A model generated the notes under the pieces. The model did not search any database. It was not told the DNA's origin and saw only the letters and a list, made by a program, of their open reading frames with translations. From Nitrospiraceae bacterium (GTDB taxonomy: Bacteria; Nitrospirota; Nitrospiria; Nitrospirales; Nitrospiraceae): 64,000 bases of DNA. Numbering within the stretch: the stretch's first letter is position 1; each line of letters opens with the position of its first letter. The stretch spans positions 1-64,000 of the forward strand of contig CAKKRE010000018.1 of NCBI GenBank assembly GCA_919902505.1. The letters are read 5' to 3'. Below are positions 51,736 to 58,867 of this stretch, piece by piece. Both the position numbers and the translations under genes were made by a program.

Positions 51736-51751
51736 GTACCTGGATCGGTAC
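51736..51751. promoter_or_regulatory. GTACC-N6-GGTAC palindrome
   Basis: GTACC-TGGATC-GGTAC, a perfect dyad with the same 5-6-5 layout as the GTATC sites but a different half-site. It lies 15 nt upstream of the -24 element, too close for a typical enhancer; it could bind a different regulator. Confidence 0.35.
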
Positions 51752-51852
51752 ACGAAAGCCATTTATTTTTTGAGCGCGATGCGTGGCGGGTGGCAGGTTT
51801 GAAACCCGTCTAGTCCGGTATGGATATGGAAGAGCGGCTCAATCGTATAAAG

Positions 51853-51868
51853 GTATCTGAAGAGATAC
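51853..51868. promoter_or_regulatory. GTATC-N6-GATAC site upstream of cytochrome gene
   Basis: Perfect GTATC-TGAAGA-GATAC, about -157 to -172 from the predicted sigma-54 start at 51696. It is a single copy. Confidence 0.55.
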
Positions 51869-51909
51869 AGCGCAGTCGGCGAACGCGATCTGGGGACGAT
51901 GTGAAGATG

Positions 51910-52425
51910 CTACTGGTGGAGATGTTTCATGGCAGCGGCGCAGAGGATAATGAAGAAGCCCATCCAGAGCGCGGCGCGTTGAAACGGAATCGATTCGTAG
52001 TTTTCGCCTTCCTCTTCCTCGTCCTGATCTGATTTGAAAATGACGGTATAGAGGAACAGCGTGAGGAGGCACAGAACCAGGATCAGCTTGATGCAGAAAA
52101 TCCAGAGGTACTTGGGATGGTTCTGCATCCCCTGGCCCGTCTGGGAGACGAAGATCTGATTGACGTAGTGGAGGTTGATGCCGCCGGTGAACAGCAGGAC
52201 GACCAGCAGGATCCCCGCCACCCGCTTGTAATGCTTGTAAAAAGCGTCGGTAATCGGGCGAACATATTCCTTGGGCAGGGCGGCTTCCCGGAGCCCGGGC
52301 TTGACGGCCATCACGATGAACGCGAGCCCGCCGATCCAGATCACAGCTGAGAGGAGATGGAACCAGTGATTGACGATCGGAATCAGCTGATTCAGATCAA
52401 GGAAGATGCTTTGTACGGAATCCAT
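51910..52425 (-). CDS. CopD-like four-helix membrane protein
   Basis: 171-aa inner-membrane protein with four hydrophobic helices. The first contains His residues (HWFHLLSAVIWIGGLAFIVM) in a pattern typical of CopD/DUF2269-type proteins, where paired His may bind heme or copper. An acidic loop (DEEEEGE) precedes the last helix. The function is unknown. It is on the same strand as the radical-SAM gene, 69 nt downstream of that gene's stop, so it may belong to its transcript. Confidence 0.72.
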   Translation of the reverse strand: MDSVQSIFLDLNQLIPIVNHWFHLLSAVIWIGGLAFIVMAVKPGLREAALPKEYVRPITDAFYKHYKRVAGILLVVLLFTGGINLHYVNQIFVSQTGQGMQNHPKYLWIFCIKLILVLCLLTLFLYTVIFKSDQDEEEEGENYESIPFQRAALWMGFFIILCAAAMKHLHQ

Positions 52426-52494
52426 TATAGATCGGTGAGGGGCGACCAGCGAATGTAGCTGGGGCTACCGTAGGCCCTGCGTGGCGCCCGGTTC

Positions 52495-53898
52495 CTAATC
52501 CTTCCCTCGCATATCGAAATTGAAGACCGGCGCGTCGTTTCCAAATCGCTTTTTCCGCAGCTCTTCCATCAACTCAACGGTAACCATCGCGATTCCGGTT
52601 TCTCTCGCATGGCGCTCCACGCCCTTCTTGACCATGGCCCGCAGGAAATAGGGGATTCGGCTGAGTCGAAGCGCCGAGGCCTCGTCCCACGCGATATCGG
52701 TCTCTTCCGGAGTGTTGAACGCGACCTTGATCTTATCTCCGCCTTTCGGGGTGTACAGGCACCATTGGTCTTCATCGAGCCAGTCGCCGTGATCTACGTA
52801 GGGTCGAGCACGACAGCCGCCGCAGATGTCCGTGTACTCGCAATCGCCGCATTTGCCCTTGAGTTGGGGGTAGCGGAAGGAATTGAACACGTCCGAGCGT
52901 TCCCACAAATCGACAAAACTCGTCTCGCGAACATTTCCGGCCGAGAGCGGCATGTAGGGACAGGGGGTCAGTTCCCCGTTCGGAGTGACTCGCGCGTAAT
53001 TCGTCCCGGCCAAACAGCCTCCGCCCATATATCCGGTGGCTTTGGTCAGGGGGGAATTGGGATCTTTCTCGTAGGCCAGTCGCTTGAAATGCGGAGCGCA
53101 GCGGGCGCGTACCAGCATATCTTTGTACTGGTCCTGGCAATCCACAAGATAGCCCAAAACCTCTTCGTACTGTTGGGGTGTGATGTCCGTCAGTTCTTCG
53201 CCGCGTCCGGTGCAGACCATGAAGAACACGTTCAAGACTCGTGCGCCGAGGGTGTGGGCCCATTCCACGACTGCAGGCAGTTCCTGATAGTTCATGGGCT
53301 GCGCACTGAAGTGAACCTGGAACTGCAAACCGTTGCGTTTGCACGCCTCGATGCCGGCCAATGCGCTGGCAAAGGCACCGGGAACGCCGCGGAACTTGTC
53401 GTGCTTGTCCGGATCAAGCGAGTCGATGCTGATGCCGACACCCATGACGCCGATCTCGACCAGCGTTTTTGCCATGCGATCGTTGATCAACATGCCATTG
53501 GTGCCGAACACGACGATGAAGCCGAGCCCCACGGCATGTCGGGCGATGTCCAGGATGTCGGGGCGCACCAGCGGTTCTCCGCCGGTGATCACCAGCAGGC
53601 ATCCTTTGTTCACCTCGGCGATTTGATCGATGAGACGGAAGCATTCTTCCGTACTGAGCTCATCCGACCCGCCGCCGGCTTTGGTCGTCGCATCGAGATA
53701 ACAGTGATCACACTTGAGATTGCAGCGCTTGGTGAGGTTCAGTGCGACCAGATAGGGTTTAAAGTCATCGACCGTGCGACCGTCGTTCGGCGCAGCCGAA
53801 GGAGAGGTCGGGGAGATGAACTTCGAGATTTGCTGCTGGAGAGACTCCAGCTTATCTCCGAGGAACGGGAAATTGAGAACCGGCAGTGATTTTCCCAT
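52495..53898 (-). CDS. radical SAM/SPASM protein with C-terminal PCP_red domain
   Basis: 467-aa radical SAM enzyme. The [4Fe-4S] motif CNLKCDHC (about residues 60-67) is followed by the SAM-binding GGEPLVRPD and GISIDS motifs. A Cys-rich SPASM region includes GGCLAG, CPYMP and CGDCEYTDICGGC, like heme-modifying AhbD/NirJ. The C-terminal 50 residues (IAWDEASALRLSRIPYF...) form a PCP_red domain, the small fold named for light-independent protochlorophyllide reductase. The start is taken as ATG 53898, giving a one-nucleotide TGATG overlap with the upstream gene; GTG 53901 is possible. The upstream gene carries three more PCP_red domains. Confidence 0.85.
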   Translation of the reverse strand: MGKSLPVLNFPFLGDKLESLQQQISKFISPTSPSAAPNDGRTVDDFKPYLVALNLTKRCNLKCDHCYLDATTKAGGGSDELSTEECFRLIDQIAEVNKGCLLVITGGEPLVRPDILDIARHAVGLGFIVVFGTNGMLINDRMAKTLVEIGVMGVGISIDSLDPDKHDKFRGVPGAFASALAGIEACKRNGLQFQVHFSAQPMNYQELPAVVEWAHTLGARVLNVFFMVCTGRGEELTDITPQQYEEVLGYLVDCQDQYKDMLVRARCAPHFKRLAYEKDPNSPLTKATGYMGGGCLAGTNYARVTPNGELTPCPYMPLSAGNVRETSFVDLWERSDVFNSFRYPQLKGKCGDCEYTDICGGCRARPYVDHGDWLDEDQWCLYTPKGGDKIKVAFNTPEETDIAWDEASALRLSRIPYFLRAMVKKGVERHARETGIAMVTVELMEELRKKRFGNDAPVFNFDMRGKD

Positions 53899-56009
53899 CA
53901 CCGGTTCGCCCCGGTTTTGCCGGAGGAGCCGGTCAGGTTGGCGATCATATCTTTCAGATTGCCGGTCTTCATGGCATCGGCCATGTAGCCCTTCGCCTGT
54001 TCGATTCCCTCAGTGGCCACTTCCAGGGTGATGACCGTTGTGCCGATTTTATCGGCATGTTTCTCGATCAAGGCCTTGGTGCATTCCCGCATAAACCCTT
54101 CCGGGGCGCGGTCCAAACGACCTTGAGCATCCGGCGTCCAGGTATAGGGCGACGAGGTTTCCTGAGGAGCCGCAGCCGGTTCCTCGCCATGGCCGATCTT
54201 AGCCTGGGTGTCGGTTCCGTTGGTTTCAGTTGCCGCAGGGGCCTGTTGAGGAGTGGTTCCCGTCCCCTTATTTGCAAAGATGGGCGTATAGTCTTCGGAT
54301 GCCGCTTCTCGAATCATCGGGCCGGCATATTCCAGCGTGATCGTGGTCATGCCGAGCTTGCGGGCACTCTTTTCGATCTTGGCCTTGGCCCGACGACGTT
54401 GGAAGCCGGCCGGTACGGTGCGAATCGCTTCCTTCGCATCCTTGGTCCATTGCATCGGGATATCGTCATAGGCCATGTCGGTCTCAAGCCCACCCTCGGC
54501 CTTGGCGGCCGCTTCGAAGATGGTCTTGTCGACTTGTTTAAAGCGATCACCCTCGGCGCTGCACACCGGGCACTTCACGGGCGTGTCGCCCTTTCCGATA
54601 TAGCCGCACCCGTCGCAAACAAAGTAGTTCTGGCTCATGCGATCCAGATAGGCCTGCGTACCGGGGCTGTGAGCCGGTTTTTCTTCCACCACTTGGGTCA
54701 TCATCCCGCTCAAAGTGGAGCCCATCAAGTCCTGTGCGACTGAATCGTCCGCCTGCATCTTGTCGCGATCGATTCCGGCAGCATCCAGATTTCCGCCCAA
54801 CGCCCGCATCGCATCCATCGCTCCCTTGGGGAGAATATGTCCGACGGCAGAGTCGACGACCGTATTGCTGATAATCGTGTGGCCCTTCTCAATGGCGTAC
54901 CGGTGGATGGCGGTCTTGGCGACTCCACGGGCAAACACGGGAATCCGTTCCATGCGGCGCAAGGCTTCTTCGGTCCAGGCAATGGTGTATTCCGCCTGCG
55001 TATCGATCGGTGGCACATACTTCCGATTCGACACCAGGATGTTGCAAGATGCCGCCCGAAGCAGGTTTTCCGTGTTGCTGCCGATGTCCATGTCCTCGTC
55101 GCTGTGGACGCCGATACGGCCCACGATGAGGAGCCACGGATTTTCTTTCCGCACGTATTGAATGATCTTTTCGAAGGCTTTCCCGTCCAGGAGGGTCGTT
55201 TTCACATCGGTCTGCTCGGCCTGGGCGATTTCCCGCGAAATATCCAAGTGCGACTGATAAATCTTTGCCAGACCGCTGTCGATGACTTCCTCGTGCAGTT
55301 TTTCCTGCTCCTTGAAGCGGAAGACCTTGCCCGCCTCTTCATTGAGCACGCCGGAAATGCTGTGAAACGCCGCATAGTGGAAGTAGGGATCGAAGGCAGA
55401 AATCGCTTCAACCGGCACATTAAACGCTTTACCTAACGCCAAACCGGTCATGAGACCGCCGAAAGAGTACGGACTGCCGTCCACGGCCACGACGATCTTG
55501 CCGGCGCCTACCGGAGTCGGTTGCTTGATGATCAACATGTCGGAGTTGCGCACGCGCCGCAGCACCCGTTCCGTATTGCTGCCGATCACGCTGTCTTTGA
55601 CCGCTCCGACTCCCAAGGCCCCCATAATCACGAGATCATAGGCATTGGTGTTGATGTCCTCAGCCAGCACTTTCCAATTGCGTCCCTCTAGGGAACGGCG
55701 TTCGACGGGCAGGTTGGCTTCGTTGCACTTCTTGTCGACGTAGTCGAGGTAGGAATCCGTGATGATCTGGAGCCCGCGGGTAATCAGCGAATCGTGGATC
55801 TGGCGCTGCCGGTCGAGTTCCTTCTCGTCGTGATATTCCTCGGGAAGGCCGGCCTCCATCTGCTTAAAACGCTTGTCGTGCATCTTAGCGGCATAGACGT
55901 GACTGCCCACAATCTTCGAGCCGTAGGTCTTGGCCAATTCGACTCCAACGTCGACGGCTGTATTGGAATGGTCGGAATTATCGACCGGGATATAAATGGT
56001 CTTGTACAT
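53898..56009 (-). CDS. fusion: two universal-stress domains, rubredoxin-like and three PCP_red domains
   Basis: 703-aa protein. Residues 1-165 and 170-330 are two universal stress protein domains, each ending in an ATP-binding-like GSNTERVL / GSNTENLL. Residues 341-390 are a PCP_red domain. Residues 462-490 are a rubredoxin-type zinc or iron site (CDGC and CPVC). Residues 519-565 and 622-668 are two further PCP_red domains, separated by Ala/Thr/Pro linkers. AGGAGG 7 nt before the ATG marks a strong start. It is coupled to the radical-SAM gene, so the two PCP_red proteins probably work together, perhaps in tetrapyrrole or redox stress handling (inference). Confidence 0.85.
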   Translation of the reverse strand: MYKTIYIPVDNSDHSNTAVDVGVELAKTYGSKIVGSHVYAAKMHDKRFKQMEAGLPEEYHDEKELDRQRQIHDSLITRGLQIITDSYLDYVDKKCNEANLPVERRSLEGRNWKVLAEDINTNAYDLVIMGALGVGAVKDSVIGSNTERVLRRVRNSDMLIIKQPTPVGAGKIVVAVDGSPYSFGGLMTGLALGKAFNVPVEAISAFDPYFHYAAFHSISGVLNEEAGKVFRFKEQEKLHEEVIDSGLAKIYQSHLDISREIAQAEQTDVKTTLLDGKAFEKIIQYVRKENPWLLIVGRIGVHSDEDMDIGSNTENLLRAASCNILVSNRKYVPPIDTQAEYTIAWTEEALRRMERIPVFARGVAKTAIHRYAIEKGHTIISNTVVDSAVGHILPKGAMDAMRALGGNLDAAGIDRDKMQADDSVAQDLMGSTLSGMMTQVVEEKPAHSPGTQAYLDRMSQNYFVCDGCGYIGKGDTPVKCPVCSAEGDRFKQVDKTIFEAAAKAEGGLETDMAYDDIPMQWTKDAKEAIRTVPAGFQRRRAKAKIEKSARKLGMTTITLEYAGPMIREAASEDYTPIFANKGTGTTPQQAPAATETNGTDTQAKIGHGEEPAAAPQETSSPYTWTPDAQGRLDRAPEGFMRECTKALIEKHADKIGTTVITLEVATEGIEQAKGYMADAMKTGNLKDMIANLTGSSGKTGANR

Positions 56010-56174
56010 CGAGACGCCTCCTAGGCAAACACTCTATAGGGGGATGAGATCAGAGAACCGCCAAGAATTCAAACGGTTGAATGGAACTTTACCCCAAAAG
56101 AAGCGGCATGATAGCACCGTGTTCTCGGGGAATGCAAGCAAACCAAGGGGCGTGCAGGGGCCTGTGAATAACGG

Positions 56175-57830
56175 CTAACTCATTGGACTCACAGCCGTCT
56201 TTTCGGTGGTGGCGGTTGTCGATTGAGCCGGGCGACGGGAACGCAGTATCTCCTCCAGGGTCAGCAATGCGTCCCGTCCGGAGTTGTTTTGAATGCCGCG
56301 AATGAGATTCGCATCGGCGTAGTGAGCCGTGTCCGGCTTCGAACCGGAGGAAGCCGTTTGAGAAGTGGTCTGAGAAAGTGATCCGGTCCAAGCGCGGGGG
56401 TCGCGGCTCCCTTCTTTTCGTTCCCATGCGGCGAGGCAGGCCTTGGCGATGATCTTGTTGAGCGGCGCCGGGTTATAGAGGAGTTTGCGGATGCTTGTCG
56501 GCGTCAACATAAGCGGGTTGTACCCGGCGGAGAGGTAGCCTTCTTCCAGCAGCCGGTGTTCCAGGTCCGTATTGGGTTGGATGCCCAGGAAGAACATCAG
56601 GGGGAAGACCCGTTCCTCTCCCAGGATCGAGGCGACCTTTTTGTAGGACTCGACGCTCTGGAGCAGGCTTTCTTCCGTCTCCTTCGGGGAGTTCAGTGAA
56701 TAGTTGAGGATGACCTTGCCCTTGAAGCCCGCTTCGGCCAGATACCGGCACCCATCGTAGAGGCGTTCGAGCTTGAAGCCCATGTGCAGGTTATTCAGTA
56801 CTTCCTGCGACCCGGAGGTGATGGCGACTTCCAAATCTCCGACACCCGATCGCACCATCAACTTGGCCAGATCCGGCGTGATCAACGAGGTGCGGATGTA
56901 ACCGGACCACTCGATCTCAAGTTTTTCACTCACAATCCGTTCGAGGATCTCGGTGCACTGCGGATAGGCTTCCTTCCCGGTAATGAACTGCGCATCGGTA
57001 AACCAAAACCGTCGGGCGCCCCATTGGTGATAGTGCTGGGAGATGTCTTTGACGACCATTTCCGGCGGCCGGTACCGCACGCGTTTGCCTTCAATATACG
57101 GATACAGACAGAAGGCGCAGTCGTACGGGCAGCCACGTTTCGTTTGCACGCCGATCGACTCGTCCATATAGGCGTCGTGCTGCGGGAAAATGGAGGTCAG
57201 GTAAGGCAGATCGACGGTCAAGGCATCGAGAAGCGCCGGCGAGCCCTGGTTGCCCTTGCGCGTGTGCTTCCCTTCGCGAATAATATAGCGCTCATTGGCG
57301 AGCGATTCCCCATTGATCACCTTCAGAATCGCATCTTCACCCTCGCCTAAAATGCCGATGGTGCCTTCCGGCAGTTTTTCGATCAACTGATCCGCAAAGG
57401 CCGTGAAGGCGCCGCCGCCGATCATGATCTGCGTTGTAGGGAATTCCTTCCGGATCAGCCAAGGGTACGACAGGTTGGCGCGAATGTGGCTGTAGTAACG
57501 ATAGAGCTGCTTCAGCCCGGCGAACGACGCAGCCACCCGCTTGATGGGGTTCCCGGCGAAATAGAAATTGAAGGCATGTTCCAGAGAGGCATCGCCTTCA
57601 TGGGGGGAGAAAATCTGAATGTCCCGCCACGAAAAACAGACGAGGTCCGGCTTGAACTCAAGCGCGGCATCGCGAATCGCCTGACTGCGCTGTGACTCGG
57701 GAAACAACGACAGGTCCAGAATCCGTTGCCGCACCTCCGGTTTCCGGCGGTGGATAAAGTCGGCTAGATAGGTCACCCCGATCGGGTACACCTTCTTGCA
57801 GGGGAGAAAAATGTAGAGAATGGATTCCAT
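56175..57830 (-). CDS. B12-binding radical SAM protein
   Basis: 551-aa protein. The N-terminal 170 residues look like a cobalamin-binding Rossmann domain (IFLPCKKVYPIGVTYLADFI, IMIGGGAFTAFAD, LGEGEDA), as in class B radical SAM methyltransferases. The radical SAM core has CPYDCAFC (residues about 235-242) and later FTDAQFI and SLNSPKETEESL. The C-terminal 100 residues are polar and poorly conserved. The substrate is unknown; hopanoid, lipid or cofactor modification would be typical for this class. It precedes ubiE/menG on the same strand, separated by a palindromic repeat. Confidence 0.8.
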   Translation of the reverse strand: MESILYIFLPCKKVYPIGVTYLADFIHRRKPEVRQRILDLSLFPESQRSQAIRDAALEFKPDLVCFSWRDIQIFSPHEGDASLEHAFNFYFAGNPIKRVAASFAGLKQLYRYYSHIRANLSYPWLIRKEFPTTQIMIGGGAFTAFADQLIEKLPEGTIGILGEGEDAILKVINGESLANERYIIREGKHTRKGNQGSPALLDALTVDLPYLTSIFPQHDAYMDESIGVQTKRGCPYDCAFCLYPYIEGKRVRYRPPEMVVKDISQHYHQWGARRFWFTDAQFITGKEAYPQCTEILERIVSEKLEIEWSGYIRTSLITPDLAKLMVRSGVGDLEVAITSGSQEVLNNLHMGFKLERLYDGCRYLAEAGFKGKVILNYSLNSPKETEESLLQSVESYKKVASILGEERVFPLMFFLGIQPNTDLEHRLLEEGYLSAGYNPLMLTPTSIRKLLYNPAPLNKIIAKACLAAWERKEGSRDPRAWTGSLSQTTSQTASSGSKPDTAHYADANLIRGIQNNSGRDALLTLEEILRSRRPAQSTTATTEKTAVSPMS

Positions 57831-57841
57831 GGTCGGAGCTG

Positions 57842-57920
57842 ATGGCTAATAGCGTATGGCTGACAGGTGAGAAAGGAATGGCTCCCTACTCCCGGTGCTA
57901 TTCGCCATAGGCCATACGCT
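57842..57920. repeat. palindromic intergenic repeat, GCGTATGGC family (copy 2)
   Basis: Arms AGCGTATGGC (57851-57860) and GCCATACGCT (57911-57920) are perfect inverted repeats, with a further arm pair ATGGCTAATAGC (57842-57853) and GCTATTCGCCAT (57898-57909) matching at 11 of 12 positions. It is the same family as 17729-17806. Confidence 0.6.
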
Positions 57921-57925
57921 CTTTG

Positions 57926-58708
57926 TTACTTGGTTGCGATGTGGATTGCGACAATGCCCCCGGTGAGGTTCCGGTACTCCACCTGGCTGAATCCGGCTTC
58001 GCGTAACAGGGTGGCCAACCGCTCCTGATCGGGAAACGTGCGGATCGACGCCGGGAGGTATTCGTATACCCCTGTCCGATCTCTCGCGACCTTGGTGCCG
58101 ATCCAGGGAAGTAGACGAAACGAATACCAATCATAGAGGCTGCGCAGCCAGCCATAGGCCGGTCGTGAAAATTCAAGGCACACGAATCGACCGCCCGGCC
58201 GTAGCACCCGACGGATTTCCGTGAACGCCTGCGTCAGGTTGCCCACATTGCGCATGCAGAAGCCGGTGGTCACGGCGTGGAAGGTCTCGTCGGGGAAGCC
58301 CAGCTGCTCGGCATTGGCCTGCAGGCAGGTAATCCGGTTGCGGAGCCCGCGGCCGATGACTTTCCTCAACCCTTCCGCCAACATCGCATGGTTCAAGTCG
58401 GAGGCGATGACATGGCCCTGCTCGCCCATTTTGGGTTCAATCAAGAGGGCGAGATCCGCCGTGCCGGCGCCGATGTCGAGTGCACGCCCGTTCGTCACGG
58501 TGGGCACGTACGACGCGGTGAGGCGTTTCCAATGGTGATGGAGGCCGAAGCTCAGCAGGGTGTTGTTGAGATCGTAGACGCCCGCGATCGCCGTGAACAT
58601 CCGTTGGACGGCCTGTTCACGCGCCTGGCCGGACCAGGTTGAGACGGCTTGCGGCTGTGGCAACGGCCGGTCTGTCGCGGGCGTGGGTTGTTCTTGGACC
58701 TTCAGCAT
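57926..58708 (-). CDS. ubiE/menG: demethylmenaquinone methyltransferase UbiE/MenG
   Basis: 260-aa SAM-dependent methyltransferase. The SAM site is DIGAGTADLALLI, with family signatures FTAIAGVYDLNNTLLSFGLHH and TTGFCMRNVGNL and ending in LTGGIVAIHIATK. It methylates demethylmenaquinone (or the ubiquinone precursor) at the membrane; Nitrospira uses menaquinone, so the MenG role is expected. The start is ATG 58708, placed 6 nt after a -10 box; the open frame continues upstream to 58975 through the promoter region, which is not coding. Confidence 0.92.
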   Translation of the reverse strand: MLKVQEQPTPATDRPLPQPQAVSTWSGQAREQAVQRMFTAIAGVYDLNNTLLSFGLHHHWKRLTASYVPTVTNGRALDIGAGTADLALLIEPKMGEQGHVIASDLNHAMLAEGLRKVIGRGLRNRITCLQANAEQLGFPDETFHAVTTGFCMRNVGNLTQAFTEIRRVLRPGGRFVCLEFSRPAYGWLRSLYDWYSFRLLPWIGTKVARDRTGVYEYLPASIRTFPDQERLATLLREAGFSQVEYRNLTGGIVAIHIATK

Positions 58709-58714
58709 AAGCTC

Positions 58715-58744
58715 GTGGTAGCACCAGCTTTCAAGCTTTGTCAA
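58715..58744 (-). promoter_or_regulatory. sigma-70 promoter of ubiE/menG
   Basis: On the minus strand TTGACA (58744-58739), 18-nt spacer, TACCAC (58720-58715). The ATG at 58708 is 6 nt further, implying a leaderless mRNA. Confidence 0.5.
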
Positions 58745-58826
58745 GCCGGACACACGGGATACTAATTGAGGAATGTGACGCCTGCTGATAGGAAAGCTTC
58801 CTGGTGAAATAAGACGAGGGAAATCC

Positions 58827-58855
58827 TTGTTTCCATTAGGAGGAAGGGTTATACG
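58827..58855 (+). promoter_or_regulatory. putative sigma-70 promoter of helicase gene
   Basis: TTGTTT (58827-58832), 17-nt spacer, TATACG (58850-58855), 12 nt before the ATG at 58868. AGGAGG lies inside the spacer, so it cannot serve this transcript. Confidence 0.35.
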
Positions 58856-58867
58856 TGCTTCCAAATT

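Noticed and set aside
51736-51751. GTACC-N6-GGTAC counted as a member of the GTATC-N6-GATAC set
   Set aside because: Same layout but a different half-site and only 15 nt from the -24 element, so it was kept as a separate dyad.
52609-53889. 426-codon plus-strand frame
   Set aside because: Antisense to the radical SAM/SPASM gene, whose Cys motifs are intact.
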